Shown here: positions 57,801 to 64,000 of the stretch, piece by piece
Layout: every line of letters begins with the position of its first letter
How positions within the stretch are numbered: the stretch's first letter is position 1
Origin: Euleptes europaea
Taxonomy: Eukaryota > Chordata > Lepidosauria > Squamata > Sphaerodactylidae
DNA length: 64,000 bases
NCBI RefSeq assembly: GCF_029931775.1
Contig: NC_079324.1
Coordinates: 63,433,268 to 63,497,267, forward strand
Reading direction: 5' to 3'
Translations under genes and position numbers: made by a program
Notes under the pieces: generated by a model
Databases searched by the model: none
Told to the model about the DNA's origin: nothing
Seen by the model: the letters and a program-made list of their open reading frames with translations, nothing else

Positions 57801-57805
57801 AGTGA
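45628..57805 (+). CDS. USP30: Ubiquitin-specific protease 30, complete, 13 exons
   Basis: Deubiquitinase anchored in the mitochondrial outer membrane; the family removes Lys6-linked ubiquitin and opposes PINK1/Parkin mitophagy. Exons: 45628-45707, 48461-48570, 48916-49098, 50193-50296, 51169-51267, 52140-52182, 52613-52707, 53639-53698, 53820-53906, 54225-54299, 55247-55436, 56405-56513, 57538-57805. They join in frame to 500 aa (human 517 from memory). One membrane anchor (about 36-55, GMIGGIAAALAASVYVLWG) is followed by the basic KKRRK. The Cys box NLGNTCFMNSLLQ puts the nucleophile at Cys76. The His box HSGHFVTY gives His434, and LWISDD gives Ser459, matching the unusual Cys-His-Ser triad of human USP30 (77-452-477). 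Zinc-finger cysteines appear as CKHC and CNNC. Exons 10-12 differ most from human, including the shorter linker. The start is the ATG that best matches the human N-terminus; an in-frame upstream Met at 45577 is less likely. Confidence 0.97.
45866..46390. repeat. Foldback element with five-copy 81-bp tandem array
   Basis: A unit of 81 bases (GTGAGCTTTCGTGAGCCACA, CTTCTTCAGG, CACCTTAAAGACTCACAAG, TTTTCTGGCAGG) starts at 45940, 46021, 46102, 46183 and 46264, nearly identical each time. Outer arms (45875-45960 and 46285-46365) are inverted copies. The run stays open as a frame only because 81 is a multiple of three. In USP30 intron 1. Confidence 0.92.
46496..46850 (-). mobile_element. Two diverged AGTGGTAGAGC-family SINEs
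   Basis: Minus-orientation remnants at about 46496-46650 and 46690-46850. The second reads CAGTGGAGGAGCATGGACTT in the head and TTGATGGACCAAGGGCTCGA at the end. Confidence 0.6.
47294..47511 (+). mobile_element. GTTGCC-family MITE
   Basis: Starts TAGGATTGCC, ends GGCAACCCTA; the middle has a G run. Confidence 0.82.
47547..48240 (-). mobile_element. L2-type LINE remnant interrupted by a BovB piece
   Basis: The minus strand reads FNSDKREVMVAKKGEHSAVD and DQIKSLG (48190-48010), then, after the BovB insert, AAVTPRLDYYNGLCVELPLK (to 47547). This order fits the L2/CR1-clade reverse transcriptase tail. Confidence 0.78.
47787..47990 (-). mobile_element. BovB (RTE) LINE 3' fragment nested in L2
   Basis: The minus strand encodes MLGKVEGSRKRGRRNMRWID and DRTFWRTLIHRVT, the BovB C-terminus, then the 3' end CCGTCAAGTTGCTTCCAACC (as read on plus) with a GT tail. 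Confidence 0.85.
49379..49582 (+). mobile_element. AGTGGTAGAGC-family tRNA SINE
   Basis: Head CTCAGTGGTAGAGCATCC, B box GGTTCAATCCC, end GGCAGCTTCATGTGTTC. In USP30 intron 3. Confidence 0.88.
50848..50903 (-). mobile_element. BovB 3' end fragment
   Basis: Reads GTGCCGTCAAGTCGCTTCCG and CATGGCGACCCTATGAATG on plus, after a GT run. It directly adjoins the palindrome at 50904. Confidence 0.75.
50904..51054. repeat. Perfect 71-bp inverted repeat with 9-base loop
   Basis: Left arm 50904-50974, loop GTCAAAGAT, right arm 50984-51054, complementary base for base by eye. In USP30 intron 4, ending 115 bases before exon 5. Confidence 0.95.
51658..51923. repeat. Long inverted repeat, arms of about 89 bases
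   Basis: Left arm 51658-51746, right arm 51835-51923, with a few mismatches. Both contain AAATCAACAACTTGTCTAAG or its complement. The loop is about 88 AT-rich bases. In USP30 intron 5. Confidence 0.88.
51950..52087 (+). mobile_element. GTGGTTAAGAGC-family SINE, 3'-truncated
   Basis: Only the head and middle remain; ends about 50 bases before USP30 exon 6. Confidence 0.8.
52325..52470 (-). mobile_element. Short SINE-like fragment
   Basis: Has AATCCTCACAACAACCTTGC, GGTAGGTAAGGCTGAGA and GGCCCAAGGTTACC, a MIR/tRNA-SINE-like body. Its strand and family are uncertain. Confidence 0.45.
55445..55935 (+). mobile_element. LINE 3' UTR fragment
   Basis: Contains GGGCCAGGGCTTTTTCTGCG, GGTGGAATAGCCTCTCTAG and an end GGAGGGCGGGATAATAAG with AATAAATAAATAA, a typical reptile LINE 3' end. 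Follows USP30 exon 11 directly. Confidence 0.7.
56848..56945 (+). repeat. Single unit related to the 81-bp array
   Basis: Contains CAGTAGCACCTTAAAGACTA and GGGTATGAGCTTTCATGAGC, the same element as at 45.9-46.4 kb but not amplified. Confidence 0.85.
57188..57397 (+). mobile_element. AGTGGTAGAGC-family tRNA SINE, diverged
   Basis: Head GACTCAGTGGCAGCAGGG, B-box-like GGTTCATTCCC, end GAAGGCAGTGGCACG. Confidence 0.65.
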
Positions 57806-59877
57806 CAGGCAGAGCAGTGGAGGCACCATTGATGCACTCCGAGGACGATGGTGCGCCGACGGTCTTGTGCAGATGGTTCCCCTATGAGTCCCTGGCTGGT
57901 CCGCCTCCAGGGGCGGTCGTCAGCTTCCACCACCCGAAGCCAGGGCTCTAACCTCATGCTCTTCCACATGCGTGTCAGTGTTAGAGAAGTGTTCCCATGC
58001 GCTGGTAGAGCTCCCAACCGGTGAATTTCACACAGCGACTTCCCCAGGTCACACTTCCGATTTTTACCTCCATTTCATGTATTGTGATGGAAATAGCATC
58101 AGCCTTTTTTTGTGGGGGGGATGCACCTTTTTGACAGCATCATGCCCTCTGAGAAGAGAGGGATGTCGTTGAGCATCTCTCCGTCCACCTAGAACTGCCT
58201 TACAGGAAAGCTCCAGAGCCCCAGATGTGGTGCGGCAACCGATTTATTGGTAGTACGGAGTCCGCAGTGAACCCAGCACCCTGTGTCTGCTCAGACGGGC
58301 TCTGGCCAAGAGGTCCCGGGATGGCCGCAGGCCACGCCTTCTGCTCCAGAACCTGTTTCTTCTCTTTCCTCCCTCCTTCCTGTCTTCCTCTGCTGCTCCT
58401 CCTTTGCCACCCGTCCCCAGCTCTGTCCTGTCTCTCTGCACTCTCACTGCTATGCCAGCTGATCAGCTTAGGCGGTTTCATTGGAGCGAGGCATGCCTGA
58501 TGGGGGGGGTTCATTTGCTCTGACGCATTTCCCCACTGAAGTTGCAGCCCCCCCCCAGCTGGGTTTTCATGGCACGCCCCTCTTGCGTTCCAGCCAGGAA
58601 GCTCAAGATGGTGCCCGTCGGCTCCCCACCAACCCCGCCTGCTTGCAGACACAGTAATTCTCACCCTGGCGGTCAGGACCCCGAGGACACAAAGACAGGT
58701 TCAGCCAGAGAAGAAGTCGGCTGGCAAAGCCAAGGTGGGAAAGCAATGAGACTCTGCAATGAAGTGCCTTGATCCTCTAGAGGACCCGTAGACAGCAGTT
58801 GACGTCCCCGTCTTGCATGGTCAGTTCCTTCAAAATTCCAAGGGGAGCAGGAAAGGTGGTGAGAATTCTTGGCTCCCAGAAGCCTCAGCAGCCTCTTGGG
58901 GCTCTGTTTGAAGCCAAAGCAGTTGGATGGGAAATGGATACCCGCCCCCCCGGCAATGCTCAAATGAACATTGGCATCAAAATGATGTGACAAACTGATT
59001 ACAAGATTGTGTGTTCCCTTTAAGAGTCCAGCTTTGCAATGAAAGGAACGGTTTTGCCAGTTTTCCTTGCGATTCAATCACCATCACACACACCCAGTCT
59101 TTGTGCCAGTTTTAAGCCTTCAGACCTTTTGTATGATTTAAAGCCACTTCTGCCAAACGTGAGCTGTGGTTTTTGTGTTCAGAGGTGAGCATGTGTGCGG
59201 AATCCAGTTCTTGGCTACCAGAGCTGCCTTTGGCACTGCAGAAATTAAGTGAAAGGAAGATGTCTCTGAGGTTGCTCCCTAATTCTCTCCTCCGGTAGGT
59301 TTCATACCCCACTAGCAGCCTGCAGGCCCTGCAAAGTACGATAGTGTCAAGGAGGTCCGGCCTGCCCTCCAGCAAACCGGTTCCTCCTTGGGTCAAAAGT
59401 TGCCAAATGTTTCCCTAAGGAAACCCAAACTTCCCACTGGGCTTCAGGATTCCCCCTAAAGCACAATGCAAATAGACTCTGCTACCTTGTCGAGAAGACT
59501 CGGTCTGCTCTCCAGCAGGCCGATTCCTCTGTAGTTCAAAGTCACCAAATGTTTCCCTAAGGAAACCCAAATTCCTGACTGTGCCCCAGGATTCCCCCTT
59601 TGAGCGTAGTACAGGTATATCACCACCAGCTCTCAATTCCAAAAGGCTGGCTTTCCCAGGGATGAGCTGAGAGCTACTCTTCCCCAGCCAGTTTCCCAAA
59701 AGTCAAAACAAGCAAAAACCGTCCCTGCAGAGTAGAGCTTCTGCCAGGGGAGGCTTATTGCCACAAAACACTAGGGTAGGTGGTTTCTCACACACACACA
59801 CACTCAGGCACTTGGATTTAGCCCTGAGACCCAAAAAAGGTTTCTCAGACTTCAATATAAAGTCTATAAGTTTATTT

Positions 59878-59883
59878 AATAAA
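59878..59883 (+). promoter_or_regulatory. Candidate USP30 poly(A) signal
   Basis: AATAAA lies 2.07 kb after the USP30 stop, in an AT-rich patch. A second AATAAA lies at 61831-61836. Which one, if either, ends the transcript cannot be told from sequence; the nearer one may belong to an old LTR-like insert around 59.3-60.0 kb. Confidence 0.3.
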
Positions 59884-62165
59884 ATGTGCTCGTTACAGAA
59901 AGGAAATTGTTTGTGAGGCAAATAGCATAAAAACAAGAAATCTTAGCAATCTCTAACTTCACAGTAGTTCTTTAAGTTTCAGGCAGAATAGGCAAAGTTT
60001 CCAAGAGAGTAACAAATGCAAGGTTTTAGTTGATTTATAGTTACCAAGAACCAGGTTTTGGTCCTAACACGCAGAGTGTCAGCCCTTCATGGTTGCCAGA
60101 TGATGATCGCTTGGAGACATGACCAGCATGTCTCCCTCCCAAGCTTCATGAAAACTATATCAGAAGAAGTTTATTCTTATACCGTCCGAATTCGTCAGCT
60201 GGTGATCAAGCAGCCAATGAATTCCTCAGGAAAACAACAAACCAATTTCATATATGTCATGTCACTAGCCAACTCTTTGAAGACAAGGGATAAATTGCAT
60301 TCCTGCAGTAAATGCAAATCATCAGGAGACCCCAAGAGTCAGCGAGGGCTAAGGTGTGACAGGATGTATCACCTTGGAGACAGATGGGCCATCAGTGAGC
60401 AAGCTTCAAAGGGAAGGGGGTTTGAGAGAGTTCCTTCCCCCCTGCTCTCACAGATTACAAACAGAGCTTTGAAATGCATTTGCTAGGGGTAACTAGGCCG
60501 CAGCCTGAATTAAAGTTTGAGCCAATGCTGTGCAGTATTGTAGCAAAAGGAAATGCAGGGTGTATTTCCTTTACAGATAGTCTCACTGATATTCCTGTAC
60601 TAGAATTTGTGGCTATGAAGCATTTCCTGAGCGTTAAGTGGTATGGAAGGAATGTCTGCTAGTCTGAGGCATGATTGTGGATTTCTCTTTCCAAAGAATT
60701 GCATATTAACCTGTCTTGGGCATGGCATTCTCCCAGGCAGCAGCCCTGGTGAATTTCTGCACTCCACTGAATGGCCACAGGCCACTTCCGAGGGTTGTTC
60801 TGTGGCTTGTAAAGACAGCGAAAGGCAGGGCCTGGTGGCTGAAGGAGAAAAGGTCCAGGCTGACTGTTCCTGTTGCAGCCCTGCTCCTGCAAGGCTCAAA
60901 ATCAGCCCAAAGTGGAGTGCCCAAAGAGGGCTGAGCTGGGCGGCCTTTGAGCTTCATAAGGGGAAAGAGGGATATCTTTCTTCTTGACCTTGCCTGCAGA
61001 GACCAAGCACTGCTCTCCCCCACAGTGGTCTTTTCCTTCCCTGCCCACTTTGGTATCTTTGAGCCCTTCCCCATCACTGCCAGTTATTCCTAGCTTTAAT
61101 GAGAGGGTCACGGAAGGGGGCAGCCCATAGAACCCTCATTAAGACCTCTCCCTTGTCCTTCTGACATTAAACCATCTCCATCAATTCTCGGCTTTAAACA
61201 GCCATTGAAGACGCATCAGCTTTTCCTGTCCTTTACCCATTAGCTCTTCCCACCATTGGCTGAAATAGCTCCTTGGTTTGGGTGGAGCATCACAGACCAA
61301 ATCTTTGTGTGCATCCTCAGCTGTGTGCTAAGTTTGGTGTTATTCTAGAGATGTAAGAATAGCCACCAAAGCAAGGCAGTAACTGCCGTCTGAGTTCCCA
61401 GCCCTGTCAAGCGGAGGTCCTCTCAAGTTGAAAGGGAACCCACTCCCCTTCTGTTTGCATGCTGGGGGAGAAGGGTGGGCTTTGTTCTGAAACCTCAACA
61501 GCAGGTCCAGGTAGAGGCCAAGTCATGTGATCTGCTCTGGGGCCAGAATGAATCCTTAATTTAGCAGTCTGCCAGGCAAGGCTGCTCTTGGAGCACTGTG
61601 CCAAGGTACCAGGAAACAGTTGTGTGAAAGGATCCCGACTCTCAGGGAAAGGTCTTCTGGGAAATACGTACTTGTCTGGAGTGACTGGCTAGTGGCAGAA
61701 TGGAAGCAACAGCTCTGTGACTGGAACTTTCCAGATCTGTGTGCATATTAATAAAAAAACTCCGAGCTGCTGATCTGTGTTTGCTCAGGCTGTTATGGAA
61801 AGGATTTGTGTACTGGTCTTGTGAAGCCGCAATAAACAAATAGGACTAATTAGAAATGGAAAAGGGTAGTACAGGGACAGCCTCTTTCCCCCTCTCCAAG
61901 GCATAGCAGCCTTTGACTCACATACCTCCAAGCAAGCCCCTTGATCATTTTCTGTCCCCACCTGCGTTCCTCTTGAATAAAGCCTGCCCTGTGTCCTTGT
62001 TTGGTACCCTTAATCAGACAGACGTGCTTATGGCTGTGCTGTCTGTCTCTCCTCCTGAAGCGGTCTTCTACGCCAGCACTGCCATGAGTGTTCACAGAAG
62101 CAGAAACAAGGGTCTGAAATGTCATTTCACGCAATGTAGACATGGCTGCTTCTGTCAGACTGATT

Positions 62166-62171
62166 TTTATT
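62166..62171 (-). promoter_or_regulatory. Candidate ALKBH2 poly(A) signal
   Basis: AATAAA on the minus strand about 860 bases past the ALKBH2 stop. It lies about 330 bases right of the last USP30 candidate signal, so the two convergent transcripts need not overlap. Inference from position only. Confidence 0.35.
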
Positions 62172-63029
62172 GAGAAAGCTTTTTTTAGGAGAAGATGGTG
62201 TAGTATTTGATACAGGAACAGATCCTAAGGAGGCAGCTCAAAAACAAAATCACAATTGCAGCCTGGAGGCAGACATCTTTTTCAGAATGCTTGGCTTGCT
62301 GCTCAGAGTATATACTTCACCCTACTTCTGACACTATGGCAAACAGACCACATTCAGGTCTCTTGAAGGTGAAGAGATGGCCATCTGTCTTCAGCCTAAG
62401 ATACCCTTAGACCTCACTGATTGCACTTGGCAGGTCTTAATATGGGTAAGGTAGTAAGATGCCCAGGATTTGCTCAAAAGCAGGGAGCTGTAACAAATCT
62501 GGATGCCGGTGAGGGGAATGGGGGCTTCCAGTTGCCATGACAGACCAGAGATGGGCCATCACTGGAGCAGGCTTAGCTGGCTGTGTTGATTCTTCTGGGT
62601 GGAAGGAGAACAGCTGAAGTACATGGTCCTAGCATGTTCTGTTCTCATTTCAGAAGGGAGGTGTAGCCAGGGCAAGGTTCATACCTCTCCCTTTTGTGCA
62701 GTTGTAACACCTAGAGGAGAGGAAGCTGTCCAGACCACTGAAGGAACATTAGCCAAAGAGTACAAGACAAGCATTCCCTTAAACGTGGATGAAAATGGTA
62801 CCAGACATTGATCTGTGCGACATGACCACCATAGTGATACTCAAAATCAAGTGTTCAGCCAAGCTCACAAGTTCTGTTAGCTTCCTTGCTCAAAACCACT
62901 GAAGAATTGAAGCCTTCTGGTATGGTGCCCTGCCCTTGTGTGGCAAGGAATGAGGCAGCCATCTGCCATTTTCAGCCATGTTTCCAGCCATGTGGAAACA
63001 GGACAGCTCTGCGTCCCACTGCCGTTGCA

Positions 63030-63744
63030 CTAGAGAGCCATAACTTTCCGAAAGGTCAGGTTGATTCTCGGAGCCAAGACGTTCTTACGGCTGGGCAAAC
63101 TGTGGTACCAGTGGCGGTTGGTTGGGAAGTTCATCATCAACAAGCTGCCGTGTTCCAGCTGCAGCTTGATGGGCTCGATGCGGCACGAGGCTCTTTTGCC
63201 CCGGGAAGCCCCGTGCCGGAAGACAAAGTCCCTGCAGGCCCCGAAGGAGACTGAAGCGATTGGGCTGTGAGGGACCAGCTCTTGCTCATCGTCCCTGTGC
63301 TCCCCAATGTGATCGTGTCCATCTTTGTATCTGTGGAGGCAGAAAAGGCCCACTTTAGCTCTTGATCCTCTTAGTTTCTGCCCCAGTCGAAGCCCACCTA
63401 CCCCCCCCCCCGCAACTAACCCAGGGCAGCTCCCGTGTGCGGTGCAGACACACACAGAGGCGCCAGCACACACAAGCCACCCTGCAGAGGAGGCACGTAG
63501 GGCGGAGCGGCGAGTGCTTCGCGCCACCCCAGCCTTGTAAATTACCTGTTAATAAGAACCAAGTTGAAGGTGTGGCTCGTGACCCGCCGGATCTGGTCCC
63601 TGATGTGCTCCAGAACTGGAATCCACGGTTTGGGAGAGAAGGTGACGCCCGAGTAAGTGTGGGTCAGCCCAGGGTCACCGTAGGTCACCTGCTTCCTTGG
63701 AATGTTGTGCCACTTGCCAAAGACCTGCAGTTTGGTAAACTCCC
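63030..63744 (-). CDS. ALKBH2: Alpha-ketoglutarate-dependent dioxygenase ALKBH2, partial (last two coding exons)
   Basis: Fe(II)/2-oxoglutarate dioxygenase of the AlkB family that reverses 1-methyladenine and 3-methylcytosine damage in double-stranded DNA in the nucleus. Two exons are visible: 63744-63546 (phase 1 acceptor, begins within GEFTKLQVFGKWH) and 63330-63030, ending at a TAG. They encode about 166 residues that follow human ALKBH2 closely. Visible features: the VFGK hairpin whose Phe intercalates into the flipped-base gap, iron ligands in EHRDDE (His and Asp) and the distal His of HWYHSLP, and the two 2-oxoglutarate arginines in APRINLTFRK. The N-terminal exon with its PCNA-binding motif must lie beyond the right edge; I found nothing for it between 63745 and 64000. 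Confidence 0.96.
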
Positions 63745-64000
63745 CTGTTTGGAAAAGAAGCATGAAAGGCTCAGGATGGGTTCCCACAACTGGATGTAAC
63801 CGAGAATTGGCATTTGTCAAAAGACTGAATGGTCCACACTGCATACAATCCATTAGGTCAGTGGCTTTGAAACCTCACTGTTCCAGGGAACTGTGTGTGC
63901 GCGCGTGGGGGAGGGGGAGTTCTTCCTCGATAATAGTCTGTGGTGGACAAGCGTCCTTCAAAGACAGACAGCTATGGCCGCCACTACCAAGCTGCCATTC

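Larger units (their letters stand above)
57806..63029. other. USP30/ALKBH2 convergent spacer and 3' UTRs
   Basis: No further gene recognised. Two direct copies of about 100 bases (near 59350-59460 and 59495-59605, both with CCAAATGTTTCCCTAAGG) and the AT-rich patch at 59.8-60.0 kb could be an old LTR piece. Most of the rest looks single-copy. Confidence 0.45.

Overview
The window is nuclear DNA of a lizard-like reptile (Squamata). It has spliced vertebrate genes with GT-AG introns, CR1, BovB and L2-type LINE remnants, a Sauria-type tRNA SINE, 5S-rRNA-derived SINEs with BovB-like tails, and many lizard-type tRNA SINEs. I cannot name the species.

Four host genes could be rebuilt exon by exon. 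DAO (+, 6531-19162; 10 coding exons, 347 aa) is a peroxisomal D-amino acid oxidase. SVOP (-, 24573-39932; 16 exons, 543 aa) is a synaptic-vesicle transporter-like protein. USP30 (+, 45628-57805; 13 exons, 500 aa) is a mitochondrial outer-membrane deubiquitinase. ALKBH2 (-, 63030-63744; last two coding exons only) is a DNA dealkylation dioxygenase that runs off the right edge. From memory, order and orientation match human 12q24.11 (DAO, SVOP, USP30, ALKBH2). This is conserved synteny, not a functional operon. DAO and SVOP converge, SVOP and USP30 are head-to-head across about 5.7 kb, and USP30 and ALKBH2 converge.

Region by region: 1-6.5 kb is repeat-laden DNA upstream of DAO. 6.5-19.2 kb is DAO, with a large foldback, a Sauria SINE, hAT-like MITEs and an endogenous-retrovirus fossil in its introns. 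19.2-24.6 kb is the DAO/SVOP convergent spacer. 24.6-40.3 kb is SVOP with a CpG-rich 5' end. 40.3-45.4 kb is a repeat-rich spacer with two 5S-derived SINEs and LTR fossils, including a solo LTR with target duplications. 45.4-57.8 kb is USP30, with an 81-bp tandem array and two long palindromes in its introns. 57.8-63 kb is the USP30/ALKBH2 convergent spacer.

I saw no unknown multi-gene system. The more unusual material is structural: perfect or near-perfect inverted repeats, a TIR-bearing MITE family with 8-bp target duplications, nested retroelements, a probable GC-AG intron in SVOP, and a DAO C-terminus (ANL) resembling the catalase peroxisomal signal. All exon coordinates come from reading splice signals and reading frame by eye; no alignment program was run.
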